18,714 nt of DNA, taken from positions 1 through 18,714 of the forward strand of contig CAZKMM010000041.1 of the NCBI GenBank assembly GCA_964553915.1. Direction: 5' to 3'. The notes beneath the pieces were generated by a model. The model saw nothing but the letters and a program-made list of their open reading frames with translations, was not told the origin of the DNA and ran no database searches. How positions within the stretch are numbered: position 1 is the stretch's first letter; every line of letters begins with the position of its first letter. Shown here one piece after another: positions 1 through 8,149 of the stretch. The DNA comes from CAZKMM01 sp964553915 (GTDB taxonomy: Bacteria > RBG-13-61-14 > DRUE01). A program made the translations under genes and the position numbers.

Positions 1-27
1 AATCTTCTCGGTAATAGTCATTGCCAT
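1..27 (-). CDS. leuC: 3-isopropylmalate dehydratase large subunit, 5' end only (partial)
   Basis: Only the first nine codons lie in the window, reading MAMTITEKI from an ATG whose complement is at 25-27; the gene runs off the left edge. Large subunits of bacterial/archaeal-type isopropylmalate isomerase typically begin with M(G/A)MTITEKIL, and the gene follows leuA by only 22 nt on the same strand. A GGAG Shine-Dalgarno lies just upstream (complement within 35-38). The product would be the [4Fe-4S] subunit that isomerises 2-isopropylmalate to 3-isopropylmalate in leucine synthesis, paired with LeuD. The call rests on nine residues plus context, so it is good but not proven. Confidence 0.72.
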
Positions 28-49
28 TTTTACACTCCAGAAATATTTT

Positions 50-1591
50 TTAGGGAGCCTGAGAGCGGAGCTGAGAAAGATTCTTCTTGCGATACTCCAG
101 GCGGTTAAGCGAATCTATATAAGCCAGGGCAGAAGCAACAATAATATCGGTGTGTGCCCCAAAACCCGTCACCTCAATTCCCTCCTCCTCAATTCTCACC
201 CGCACCTCTCCCTGAGCATCGGTTCCACCAGTAATGGCATTCACGCTGTAAAGCAAAAGTCGGCTTTTGGTGCCGGTGAGCTTGGCAATGGTTTTGAACG
301 CGGCATCCACCGGACCATCTCCGAACTCTGCATCCCGGACCAAAACCCCGTCTATCTCCATCTGCACGCTGGCAGTGGGCATTACCTCAGTGCCAGAAGT
401 AACATTTATATATCTCAGCTGATATTTTTTGGGAATCTTTAAAATCTCATCCATCACCAGCACTTCCAGGTCTTCATCAAACACTTCTTTTTTCTTATCT
501 GCCAGCTCCTTGAACCGCTTAAAAGCCTGCTCCAGCTCCTCATCGCTCAGCTCAAAGCCCAGCTCCTCCAGACGCTTTCTAAAAGCATGCCTTCCAGAGT
601 GCTTGCCCAGAACCAGTTTGCTGGAGGGAATTCCAACCTTTTCCGGGGTCATAATCTCATAGGTCAGCCGATGTTTGAGCACTCCGTCCTGATGAATCCC
701 TGCCTCGTGGCTGAAAGCATTAGTTCCCACCACTGCCTTGTTCGGCGGAATTACCAGCCCGGTAATCTTTCTTAAAAGCCGACTGGCAGGATAAATCTGC
801 TCGGTAACTATATCAGTATAATAATCCATCAGGTCTTTTCGGGTATTGATTGCCATCACAATCTCTTCCATTGCTGCGTTTCCTGCCCGCTCGCCAATGC
901 CATTGATGGTGCATTCTACCTGCCGGGCACCTGCCCGAATCCCTGCCAGGCTGTTCGCCACTGCCAAGCCCAAATCATTATGACAGTGAACACTTAAAAT
1001 CACCCTGTCTATATCCGGAGTATGCTCCTTGAGGTATCGGATGAGATTCTCAAATTCAAAAGGAAGAGCATAACCCACAGTATCCGGAATATTTATCACT
1101 TCTGCTCCGGCTTTGATTGCCTCTGTGATTACCTGCACCAGATAATCCGGGTCGCTCCTGCTCGCATCCTCGCAGGAGAATTCAATATTATCTATGTATT
1201 TTTTGGCAAACTCCAGAGCAGAAACTACGGATTCTATCACCTGCTGGCGGGTCATTTTCAGCTTGTATTCCAGATGAAGGTCTGAGGTGGCAATAAAGAT
1301 ATGGAGCCGGGGGGTCTGAGCTGGCTCCAGTGCCTTTAACGCCTGCTCTATATCTTCTTTTCTGGTGCGGGCAAGGGCGCAGACCTCCGGGGTTTGAATC
1401 TCCTGGCTCACCCTTCGCACCGCTTCATAATCCCCCTCGCTGGCGCTGGGAAATCCCGCCTCAATAATATCCACTCCGAGCCTTTCCAGTTGATGGGCGA
1501 GAATGAGCTTCTCCTCTATATTCATACTAAATCCCGGTGCCTGCTCTCCGTCCCGAAGGGTGGTATCAAAGATATAAACCTTTTCACTCAT
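50..1591 (-). CDS. leuA: 2-isopropylmalate synthase
   Basis: Condenses acetyl-CoA with 2-oxoisovalerate, the first committed step of leucine synthesis. The 513-residue length is standard for bacterial LeuA. The HMGL-like TIM barrel opens with FDTTLRDGEQAPGFSM (residues 8-23). Divalent-metal ligands are expected at D9, H202 and H204 (HCHND, 202-206) and N238 (GERAGNAAMEE). A linker (about 280-385) leads to the C-terminal leucine-binding regulatory domain (about 388-500), with GDGPVDAAF at 424-432 and GAHTDIIVASALAYI near 478-492. Presence of this domain favours LeuA over homocitrate or citramalate synthases, though citramalate synthases can share the layout. The start ATG overlaps the end of pssA by 8 nt, with an A/G-rich Shine-Dalgarno just before it, so translation is probably coupled. 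Confidence 0.95.
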   Translation of the reverse strand: MSEKVYIFDTTLRDGEQAPGFSMNIEEKLILAHQLERLGVDIIEAGFPSASEGDYEAVRRVSQEIQTPEVCALARTRKEDIEQALKALEPAQTPRLHIFIATSDLHLEYKLKMTRQQVIESVVSALEFAKKYIDNIEFSCEDASRSDPDYLVQVITEAIKAGAEVINIPDTVGYALPFEFENLIRYLKEHTPDIDRVILSVHCHNDLGLAVANSLAGIRAGARQVECTINGIGERAGNAAMEEIVMAINTRKDLMDYYTDIVTEQIYPASRLLRKITGLVIPPNKAVVGTNAFSHEAGIHQDGVLKHRLTYEIMTPEKVGIPSSKLVLGKHSGRHAFRKRLEELGFELSDEELEQAFKRFKELADKKKEVFDEDLEVLVMDEILKIPKKYQLRYINVTSGTEVMPTASVQMEIDGVLVRDAEFGDGPVDAAFKTIAKLTGTKSRLLLYSVNAITGGTDAQGEVRVRIEEEGIEVTGFGAHTDIIVASALAYIDSLNRLEYRKKNLSQLRSQAP

Positions 1592-2459
1592 CTTCCTTCT
1601 CTCCTTGTCCGCTGACCACTTTCATTCTCGCCTGTCTCTCCTTTTGCCTTTGAAGTTTTCGCTCCTGTCTTCTTTTTCTTCTCTCTTCCCGTCTTTTCCT
1701 GCGAAGCTCCCGCTCTTTTGGTCTCAGGATTAAAAATTCCTCCAGAAATGCCCAGGAAATATAAGCAAAGGTTGCTCCGAATAGAGTTGGCTGAGGGAAA
1801 AGAAAAAGCAGGCTCATTATCACTGCAAATCCGAACAAAGGCAGGTGAATTCCATATCTGGTAAATTTTATATCTTTGAAGGTGCGAAAACGAATCGGGC
1901 TAACCATCAAAATCCCTGCTCCAGCAACTGCTACCAGATATGCTATTGCCCAGGGATAAAATTCTAAAGGACCATTTCCCAGGTATCTGGTATAAACCAT
2001 CACCGGGGTCACGGGCAGACCCGCGGCGCAGGGGCTGGGCATTCCCTGAAAATAACTCTTGGACTGCTCGCTCCCGATCAGGATATTAAACCGGGCAAGC
2101 CGAATTGCCGCTCCTGCCAGATAAATAAACCCTACCGCCCAGCCCAGCTCTCCAAAGTGCCCTCCCAGTGCCCAGCGAATCGCAAGAATCGCCGGAGCCA
2201 GACCAAAGCTGACCAGGTCTGCCAGGCTATCATATTCTTCGCCAAATTCACTGGTGCCCCGGACCAAGCGGGCTATCCTTCCATCCAGAGCATCCAGCAC
2301 CGCAGAAATCAAAAGGGCCCAGCTGGCATAAATAAAATTCCCCAGAATGGATTGCTGGATGGAATAAAAACCAAAGAACATACTGGCAGTGGTGACAATG
2401 TTGGGAAGGAACACCGCTCCCCGGCGTCTTTTTTCGCGGGAGATGTTTTCTCCGCTCAT
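1584..2459 (-). CDS. pssA: CDP-diacylglycerol--serine O-phosphatidyltransferase
   Basis: Membrane enzyme that makes phosphatidylserine from CDP-diacylglycerol and serine, the substrate of the Psd encoded just upstream in the operon. The CDP-alcohol phosphotransferase signature DxxDGxxARx8GxxxDxxxD is complete between D56 and D81 (DALDGRIAR ... FGEEYDSLAD). Several hydrophobic segments follow (about 20-60, 85-120, 145-185, 200-240), as expected for this type II Pss family. The C-terminal 45 residues or so (from about 245) are an Arg/Lys/Glu-rich tail outside the catalytic domain, likely cytosolic. It starts in an ATGA overlap with psd and has a GGGAGG ribosome-binding site. Phosphatidylinositol-phosphate or phosphatidylglycerophosphate synthase are alternatives within the superfamily, but the adjacent psd makes PssA much the best call. 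Confidence 0.93.
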   Translation of the reverse strand: MSGENISREKRRRGAVFLPNIVTTASMFFGFYSIQQSILGNFIYASWALLISAVLDALDGRIARLVRGTSEFGEEYDSLADLVSFGLAPAILAIRWALGGHFGELGWAVGFIYLAGAAIRLARFNILIGSEQSKSYFQGMPSPCAAGLPVTPVMVYTRYLGNGPLEFYPWAIAYLVAVAGAGILMVSPIRFRTFKDIKFTRYGIHLPLFGFAVIMSLLFLFPQPTLFGATFAYISWAFLEEFLILRPKERELRRKRREERRKRRQERKLQRQKERQARMKVVSGQGEKEDE

Positions 2460-3103
2460 TTTAGCCTCCCAATAATGCTCTCCCCTGCCCGGACTCTTTC
2501 CCCCTTTCTCACTGTAATTTGAGCCTCTAAAGGTAGATAAACATCCAGCCGGCTCCCGAACTTTATCATTCCCACCCGCTGACCAATCTCTGCTTCTTTT
2601 CCTGCCCGGGCATAGCAGACAATCCGCCGGGCAATGAACCCGGCAATCTGAACAAACATATAAATCCTTCCTTGCTCATCCCGAACAATAATTGCGTTCT
2701 GCTCATTATCCTCACTGGCTTTGTCCAGATTGGCAGAAATAAATTTTCCCGGATGGTAAATCACATCCACCACCTCTCCGCTCCTCGGCACCCGATTGAT
2801 ATGAACATCCAGCGGACTCATAAAAATACTCACCAGCTTCATCTGACGGTGAAGATAGCGGTCTTCAAAAATCTCTTCTTCCACCCGCACCACCTTTCCA
2901 TCTGCCGGGCTGAGATAAATCCCCTCCTCCTTCGGAGGAGTGCGTTCTGGATTGCGGAAAAAGAGCATTGCAAACCCGCTAAAGAGCAGAGCCGGAATCG
3001 TCAACCACCATTTGCCCAAGGGAAGGGTAGCCATAAACAAAATCCAGCTGGTATATACCCAGACCTGCCCTTCTTTGGCAAAGATGTATCCCTGATTCTG
3101 CAT
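2456..3103 (-). CDS. psd: Phosphatidylserine decarboxylase proenzyme (short type)
   Basis: Converts phosphatidylserine to phosphatidylethanolamine. At 215 residues it is the short (archaeal/Geobacter-type) Psd. Two N-terminal hydrophobic stretches (about 17-50) form the membrane anchor, followed by FFRNPERTPP and SPADGKVV. The family block FMSPLDVHINRVP lies near 94-106. The self-cleavage site is the Gly-Ser of IKFGSRLD (about G183-S184), whose serine becomes the pyruvoyl cofactor. I chose the ATG at 3103 rather than the TTG one codon upstream: the GGAGG is better spaced for ATG, and TGATG gives a classic 1-nt overlap with the ilvC stop. pssA starts in its stop codon (ATGA). Embedding in a branched-chain amino acid operon is the notable point. 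Confidence 0.94.
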   Translation of the reverse strand: MQNQGYIFAKEGQVWVYTSWILFMATLPLGKWWLTIPALLFSGFAMLFFRNPERTPPKEEGIYLSPADGKVVRVEEEIFEDRYLHRQMKLVSIFMSPLDVHINRVPRSGEVVDVIYHPGKFISANLDKASEDNEQNAIIVRDEQGRIYMFVQIAGFIARRIVCYARAGKEAEIGQRVGMIKFGSRLDVYLPLEAQITVRKGERVRAGESIIGRLK

Positions 3104-4113
3104 CAAGCCTCCCTCGGGTCCTGTTTGGTTTCAATCCATTTCATCATCTTTCTCAGCTCTTTTCCTACCTGTTCAATCAAATGATTTCGTTGAGCCCGGG
3201 CAAGTGCCTGAAATACTGGTCTGCCTGCCTGATTCTCCAAAATCCATTCCCGGGCAAATTCCCCGCTTTGAATCTCATCAAGAATTTTTTTCATCTCCGC
3301 CCGAACCGAAGCATTGATAATCCGCTTCCCCCGGGTCAGGTCTCCATATTCCGCAGTATTGGAAATGGAATAACGCATATAACTGATTCCCCCCTGATAG
3401 ATTAAATCCACGATTAGCTTCAGCTCGTGCAGGCATTCAAAATAAGCTACCTCTGGCTGATAACCTGCCTCCACCAGAGTTTCAAATCCTGCCCGAATCA
3501 GCTCAGTTACCCCTCCGCATAATACCACCTGTTCGCCGAACAGGTCAGTCTCGGTTTCCTCCTTAAAGCTAGTCTCTATCACCCCGGCCCGGGTGGCACC
3601 AAGTGCCCTGGCATAAGCTAAAGCCAGCTCTTTTGCTCCTCCGCTCGCATCCTGCTCCACTGCCACCAGAGCCGGAACCCCCCTGCCCTCCTGATACTCT
3701 CTCCGAACCAGATGACCCGGTCCTTTGGGTGCAACCATAAAAACATCAACATCTCGGGGAGGAATAATTTGACGAAAGTGAATGTTGAACCCGTGAGAAA
3801 ATCCCAGTGCCTTGCCAGAGCTTAAATTAGGGGCAATCTCTTCTTTATATACCCCTGCCTGAATTTCGTCCGGGATTAAAATTTGAATCACCTCTGCTTT
3901 TTTCACCGCTTCTGAGACGCTGAGGACCTCAAACCCATCTTTTTCTGCCTGCTGGGCACTCTTTCCCGGACGAATCCCTACCAGAACTTTTATTCCGCTA
4001 TCTCTTAAATTTTGAGCATGAGCATGCCCCTGACTGCCATAGCCAATTATGGCTACGGTCTTTTCCGCAAGATATTTCAAATCCGCATCCTGTTCATAAT
4101 AAATTTTCGCCAT
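3103..4113 (-). CDS. ilvC: Ketol-acid reductoisomerase, class I
   Basis: Isomerises and reduces acetolactate or acetohydroxybutyrate, the second step of valine/isoleucine synthesis. The 336-residue length is that of the short class I enzyme. The Rossmann motif GYGSQGHAHAQNLRDSG starts at G24, and the cofactor-selectivity loop GIRPGKSAQQ is near 47-55. The general-base region includes H107. Metal and substrate ligands fall at their usual class I positions: D190 and E194 in ETDLFGEQ, E226 and E230 in ECLHELKL, and S251 in MRYSISNTAEYGD. The 53-nt gap from ilvN is the longest inside this operon apart from the ilvD leader. It holds a strong AAGGAGGGG Shine-Dalgarno but no hairpin that I recognise. 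The 3' end overlaps the psd start. Confidence 0.97.
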   Translation of the reverse strand: MAKIYYEQDADLKYLAEKTVAIIGYGSQGHAHAQNLRDSGIKVLVGIRPGKSAQQAEKDGFEVLSVSEAVKKAEVIQILIPDEIQAGVYKEEIAPNLSSGKALGFSHGFNIHFRQIIPPRDVDVFMVAPKGPGHLVRREYQEGRGVPALVAVEQDASGGAKELALAYARALGATRAGVIETSFKEETETDLFGEQVVLCGGVTELIRAGFETLVEAGYQPEVAYFECLHELKLIVDLIYQGGISYMRYSISNTAEYGDLTRGKRIINASVRAEMKKILDEIQSGEFAREWILENQAGRPVFQALARAQRNHLIEQVGKELRKMMKWIETKQDPREA

Positions 4114-4166
4114 TCTTTCCCCTCCTTTCTTAATTAGTCTAAACCGATTTCAGGTGAGATTCATCT

Positions 4167-4649
4167 CTAGCCTGCTTTTTCTTTAACCATTGCTACGGTC
4201 CCGGAGCGAACCAGCTCCTTAATTCCCAGGGGCTTTAAGAGTCTGAGAAAATTCTCCACCTCTTTTTCATCTCCCATCATTTCCAGGGTGAGACTTTCAG
4301 AGCTGGCATCTGCCACCCGGACACCGAATATCTGGGCAATACGCAAAGCCTGGTCTTGCTTTCCCCCTCCGCTTGCCACCCGAACCAGAACCAGCTCCCG
4401 GGAAATATACTCCCGCTCCGAAATATTCCAGACCTTCAGCACATCAATCAGTTTATTCAGTTGCTTGATAATCTGCTCCAGCACCCGCTCATCTCCATTG
4501 GTAACAATGGTCATTCTGCTCAAAGTTGGGTCCTGGGTTGGTGCCACACTCAGGCTCTCTATGTTATAGCCCCGGGCACTAAACAGCCCGCTGATCCGGC
4601 TCAGTGCCCCAAACCGATTCTCCACCAAAAGAGAAATGGTATGCTTCAT
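4167..4649 (-). CDS. ilvN: Acetolactate synthase small (regulatory) subunit
   Basis: Regulatory partner of IlvB, giving the catalytic subunit full activity and valine feedback sensitivity. It has 160 residues, the usual size. The ACT domain spans about 3-76 (VENRFGALSRISGLFSARGY with N29, in ARGYNIESL, at the expected effector site). The ALS_ss C-terminal domain spans about 82-155 (ELVLVRV, then DASSESLTLEMMGDEKEV). The start codon sits in a 4-nt ATGA overlap with the ilvB stop. Its Shine-Dalgarno (AGGGAG) lies inside the lysine-rich 3' end of ilvB, so translation is likely coupled. The frame is -1 relative to ilvB, which matters for the slippery-sequence observation. The symbol ilvH would be equally valid. 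Confidence 0.96.
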   Translation of the reverse strand: MKHTISLLVENRFGALSRISGLFSARGYNIESLSVAPTQDPTLSRMTIVTNGDERVLEQIIKQLNKLIDVLKVWNISEREYISRELVLVRVASGGGKQDQALRIAQIFGVRVADASSESLTLEMMGDEKEVENFLRLLKPLGIKELVRSGTVAMVKEKAG

Positions 4650-6373
4650 TTTTTCTTCTCCCTGGCATTCTTCTTTTTCTTTTTTAACGGATAAATTATA
4701 TCAAACACAGTTTTTCCCGGAGGAATCATCGGAAAGACATTTTCCTCCCTTGCCACCCGAAAGTCCATCAGGCAGGGCTGGTCATTGAACAGGGCTTCTT
4801 TCAGCACTGGCTCCACATCTGCCGGGTCGGTGATAACATATCCTTTTGCCCCATAGGCTTCTGCCAGCTTTTTAAAATCCGGCTGACAGGCAACACAGGT
4901 ATGGGAATATCTTCGGTTATAAAACAGCTCCTGCCACTGCCGAACCATCCCCAGAAATTGATTGTTTAAAATTGCCACCTTCACCGGCACCTGATATTGA
5001 ACCGCGGTTGCCAGCTCCTGAATATTCATCTGAATACTGCCATCCCCGGCAATATCCACCACAATCTCGTCTGGTCTGCCAATTTTCGCTCCAATTGCCG
5101 CGGGAAAGCCATAGCCCATTGTTCCCAATCCGCCTGAACTTAAAAAGTTTCTCGGACGGTCATACTTATAAAAAAGTGCAGCCCACATCTGATTCTGCCC
5201 CACCTCGGTAGTGATAATCGCCTCGCCCTTGGTCAGCTCATAAATCTTCTCCACCACATATTGAGGCTTGATTACCTTATTGCTTTTTTCATAGGTAAGA
5301 AGATATTCTTCTTTCCATTCTTCAATCTGTTTGAGCCATTTTTTTCTCTGCTTCATATCTGGCTTGGATTTTTCTTCCAGCTCCTTTAAAAGTTGATTTA
5401 GCACGGTCCGAACATCGCCCACTATTGGAATATCCACCACCACATTCTTGGAAATGGCACTCGGGTCTATATCAATATGAATAATCTCTGCGTTCGGGGC
5501 GAATTCTTCAATCTTCCCGGTCACACGGTCATCAAATCTAGCGCCAATTGCTATAAGCAGGTCGCAGTTCCGAATTGCCATATTTGCACACCAGGTGCCG
5601 TGCATACCCAGCATCCCCATAAAAAGCGGATGAGTGCCCGGAAAGGCGCCCAAGCCCATTAAAGTAAGGGTGACCGGAATTTTTTGGCTTTCCGCTAACC
5701 TCCGAAGCTCTTTGTGTGCCCCGGAAATAATCACTCCTCCGCCCGCATAAATTACTGGTCGCTCCGCTTTTAAAATCGCCTGAGCGGCACGCTTGACCTG
5801 ACGGGGATTGCCCTTTAAAACCGGCTTGTAACTTCTAATTTCCACCTTATCTATCTTCTCATATTTCGCTTTTCCGCTCGTGACATCCTTGGGCAGGTCA
5901 ACAACCACCGGACCCGGGCGACCGGTTCGGGCAATATAAAATGCCTCTTTAATCACCCGATGAATATCCCTCGGGTCCTTGACCAAGTAGTTATATTTTG
6001 AAATAGACCGAGTTATGCCCACTGTGTCGGTTTCCTGAAAAGCATCACCGCCGATCAGCTCAGTCGGAACCTGACCGGTAAGTGCCACCATTGGCACTGA
6101 ATCCATATAAGCAGTGGCAATCCCGGTGGTAAGATTTGATGCTCCGGGACCAGAAGTAGCAATGCATACACCTACTTTTCCAGTGGCTCTGGCATATCCA
6201 TCCGCAGCATGAGCCGCGCCCTGCTCGTGCCGGGTGAGGATAAAATCAATATCTGCATCAAACAGCACATCAAAAATATGAAGCAAAACCCCACCGGGAA
6301 AACCAAACATCACCTCCGCCCCTTCTTCTAAAAGAGTCTCCACCAAAATCTCTGCGCCGGTCTTTTCGCTCAT
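4646..6373 (-). CDS. ilvB: Acetolactate synthase large (catalytic) subunit
   Basis: ThDP- and FAD-dependent acetohydroxyacid synthase, catalysing the first shared step of valine, leucine and isoleucine synthesis. Visible landmarks are FGFPGG (23-28), the catalytic glutamate E50 in RHEQGAAHAADGYAR, the TSGPGASN block (73-80), the FAD domain with IGARFDDRVTGK (276-287), and the ThDP/Mg motif GDGS...NN (443-471). Length is 575 residues against about 560-570 in relatives. The extra is a lysine-rich tail (PLKKKKKNAREKKK) after the normal end near FDIIYP. That tail is encoded by A-rich DNA that also carries the ilvN ribosome-binding site and an A AAA AAG heptamer. It starts 9 nt after ilvD with an AGGAGGAG site. 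Confidence 0.97.
   Translation of the reverse strand: MSEKTGAEILVETLLEEGAEVMFGFPGGVLLHIFDVLFDADIDFILTRHEQGAAHAADGYARATGKVGVCIATSGPGASNLTTGIATAYMDSVPMVALTGQVPTELIGGDAFQETDTVGITRSISKYNYLVKDPRDIHRVIKEAFYIARTGRPGPVVVDLPKDVTSGKAKYEKIDKVEIRSYKPVLKGNPRQVKRAAQAILKAERPVIYAGGGVIISGAHKELRRLAESQKIPVTLTLMGLGAFPGTHPLFMGMLGMHGTWCANMAIRNCDLLIAIGARFDDRVTGKIEEFAPNAEIIHIDIDPSAISKNVVVDIPIVGDVRTVLNQLLKELEEKSKPDMKQRKKWLKQIEEWKEEYLLTYEKSNKVIKPQYVVEKIYELTKGEAIITTEVGQNQMWAALFYKYDRPRNFLSSGGLGTMGYGFPAAIGAKIGRPDEIVVDIAGDGSIQMNIQELATAVQYQVPVKVAILNNQFLGMVRQWQELFYNRRYSHTCVACQPDFKKLAEAYGAKGYVITDPADVEPVLKEALFNDQPCLMDFRVAREENVFPMIPPGKTVFDIIYPLKKKKKNAREKKK
4679..4685 (-). other. Possible -1 frameshift (slippery) heptamer near the ilvB stop
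   Basis: On the minus strand the ilvB codons TTA AAA AAG contain A AAA AAG in the zero frame, the same heptamer used for programmed -1 slippage in dnaX. The -1 frame stays open from here through GAA AAA GAA GAA TGC CAG and runs directly into the ilvN ATG in frame, so slippage would yield an IlvB-IlvN fusion. I see no clear stimulatory stem-loop or correctly placed upstream Shine-Dalgarno. Lysine runs generate this heptamer by chance, so function is unproven. Confidence 0.3.
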
Positions 6374-6382
6374 CTTCTCCTC

Positions 6383-8041
6383 CTATGCTGATAAAACCGC
6401 TCCCTGACTGGCAGAGCTGACCAGCCGGGCATAGCGGGCTAGATAACCTTTTTTGATTCTGGGAACAAAGGGCTTTAAGCTCCTTTTCCTTTTTTTCAAC
6501 TCGCCTGCAGGAACTAAAAGCTCCAGCTTCCGCCTGGGAATATCAATCAAAATCTCATCCCCGTTCTTTACCAGGGCAATGGTCCCTCCCTGCGCCGCCT
6601 CCGGGGAAATATGCCCGATGCAGGGTCCCCGGGTTCCGCCGGAAAATCTCCCATCAGTAATTAAAGCTACCTTATCAGAAAGACCCATTCCCACAATCGC
6701 ACTGGTCGGAGCCAGCATCTCCCTCATCCCTGGTCCTCCCCGGGGTCCTTCATAACGAATCACCACCACCTGCCCGGGTTTAACCCGACCCTCTAAAATC
6801 GCCTTCATTGCCTGTTCCTCAGAGTCAAAACAAATCGCCCGTCCTTTAAATACCATCACCTTCTCACTTACCGCACTCTGCTTGACCACCGCTCCTTCGG
6901 GCGCCAGATTCCCGAACAAAACCGCAATCCCTCCTTCTCTAGCATAAGGATTATTCAGCGGGCGAATCACCTCTTCATCTATATAATTCGGCTTTTTCCC
7001 TACCAGCTGTTTTACCCGCTTCCCGCTTACTGTGGGATTATCTTTCAGAAACTTTCTCAAACGATACAAAACCGCGGGAATTCCTCCTGCCCATTCCAGG
7101 TCTTCCATCATATCATCTCCGGCAGGGCGAAGCCGGCAGAGATTCGGGGTCTCCCGGCTCAGCTGGTCAAAGAGTTTTAAAGCCAGCTCCACCTCTGCTT
7201 CATAGGCAATGGCAGTTAAATGAAGCACAGAATTGGTGGAACCGCCTAAAGCTAAATCCACCCGAATAGCATTCTCTAAAGCCCGACGGTTAATAATCTG
7301 ACGAGCGGAAAGCCCCTTCTTTACCAGCTGAACAATCTTAGCCCCACTCTCAAAAGCGAGTCTTCTTTTCCTGGCACTGCCTGCCAGAGCAGTGGCACAT
7401 CCCGGAAGGCTCATTCCCATTGCCTCTACCAGACAAGCCATAGTATTGGCAGTGTACATCCCCTGGCAGGAGCCAGGACCCGGACAGGCTTCCATTTCCA
7501 GAGCATAAAGCTCCTTCTGGCTGATTTTCCCTGCCTGATACAGTCCGACCGCTTCAAAGGTATCCCGAACCAGACTTAATCTCTTTCCCTTATATCTTCC
7601 GCTAAGCATTGGACCCGCGGTCACGACAATTGCCGGAATATCCAGCCGGGCACAAGCCATTACCATTCCCGGAGTGATTTTGTCGCAGTTGGTCAAAAGC
7701 ACGATTCCATCCAGAGAATGAGCCCGGGTGATGCTCTCCACCGCATCCGCAATCAATTCCCGGCTCGCCAGACTGTATTTCATCCCCTCGTGCCCCATTG
7801 CTATTCCATCGCAAATTCCCGGAATCCCAACCAGAAAAGGCACTCCTCCCGCAGAATGCACCCCGTTTTCTATTGCCCGCTCCAGCTCCCGCATCCCAAT
7901 ATGACCGGGAATTATATCTGTAAAACTGGTAAATACCCCGATAAAGGGCTGATTCATCTGAGCCCGGGTTATCCCGGTCGCATATAAAAGTGCCCGGTTC
8001 GGTGCCCTTTCTATCCCTTTTTTTGCCTGGTCGCTTTTCAT
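6383..8041 (-). CDS. ilvD: Dihydroxy-acid dehydratase
   Basis: Dehydrates dihydroxyisovalerate and dihydroxymethylvalerate, the third step of valine/isoleucine synthesis. It has 552 residues, typical of the IlvD/Edd family's shorter IlvD enzymes. Iron-sulfur cluster cysteines are C77 (GICDGIAMGHEGM), C119 (LLTNCDKITPG) and C192 (GPGSCQGMYTANTMA). K121 of NCDK is the lysine that is carbamylated and binds Mg in relatives. The C-terminal DGRFSGGTRGPCIGHISPEA block is intact. An N-terminal RAPNRALLYATG and PGHIGM are family-like. It has a strong CAGGAGGTT ribosome-binding site and is preceded by a leader with an intrinsic terminator, so its expression, and that of everything downstream, probably depends on read-through of that terminator. 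Edd (phosphogluconate dehydratase) is excluded by context. Confidence 0.97.
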   Translation of the reverse strand: MKSDQAKKGIERAPNRALLYATGITRAQMNQPFIGVFTSFTDIIPGHIGMRELERAIENGVHSAGGVPFLVGIPGICDGIAMGHEGMKYSLASRELIADAVESITRAHSLDGIVLLTNCDKITPGMVMACARLDIPAIVVTAGPMLSGRYKGKRLSLVRDTFEAVGLYQAGKISQKELYALEMEACPGPGSCQGMYTANTMACLVEAMGMSLPGCATALAGSARKRRLAFESGAKIVQLVKKGLSARQIINRRALENAIRVDLALGGSTNSVLHLTAIAYEAEVELALKLFDQLSRETPNLCRLRPAGDDMMEDLEWAGGIPAVLYRLRKFLKDNPTVSGKRVKQLVGKKPNYIDEEVIRPLNNPYAREGGIAVLFGNLAPEGAVVKQSAVSEKVMVFKGRAICFDSEEQAMKAILEGRVKPGQVVVIRYEGPRGGPGMREMLAPTSAIVGMGLSDKVALITDGRFSGGTRGPCIGHISPEAAQGGTIALVKNGDEILIDIPRRKLELLVPAGELKKRKRSLKPFVPRIKKGYLARYARLVSSASQGAVLSA

Positions 8042-8083
8042 TTTAACCTCCTGAAAAATATTAAATCCGGAAATTAAAATAAA

Positions 8084-8106
8084 ACCCCGATGTCTGCCAC
8101 CGGGGC
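8084..8106 (-). terminator. Intrinsic terminator/attenuator hairpin in the ilvD leader
   Basis: In the minus-strand RNA, GCCCCGGUG pairs with CAUCGGGGU around a GCAGA loop: a 9-bp stem with two G-U pairs, followed at once by UUUAUUUUAAUUU. The G-U pairs become A-C mismatches in the plus-strand RNA, so the structure is built for leftward transcription. It stands between the small first gene and ilvD, upstream of seven to eight biosynthetic genes, where a plain terminator would silence the operon. I see no convincing promoter between it and ilvD, so it is more likely a regulated attenuator. Confidence 0.75.
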
Positions 8107-8129
8107 AAAATCAAAAAGATACTTCTCCC

Positions 8130-8149
8130 CTCCCGGCTTAAGCCGGGAG
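8130..8149 (-). promoter_or_regulatory. Perfect 20-bp palindrome at the stop codon of the leader gene (candidate attenuator arms 1:2)
   Basis: CTCCCGGCTTAAGCCGGGAG is a perfect palindrome whose centre is the TAA stop of the small upstream gene. Its first arm encodes the last residues Leu-Pro-Ala and is immediately preceded by two GTA Val codons. Its second arm can also pair, through CCGGG (8132-8136) with CCCGG (8100-8104), with the 5' arm of the terminator hairpin. That gives the mutually exclusive 1:2, 2:3, 3:4 layout of classical ribosome-mediated attenuation. The pairing is seen in the sequence; the regulatory role is inference. Confidence 0.55.

Noticed and set aside
3104..3106. TTG as the start of psd
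   Set aside because: The next codon is ATG with better spacing from the GGAGG and a standard TGATG junction with ilvC.
8042..8137. T-box riboswitch in the ilvD leader
   Set aside because: The GGTGG in the terminator stem recalls the T-box core, but the conserved AGGGTGGNACCGCG and the long specifier stem are missing; the leader is under 100 nt.
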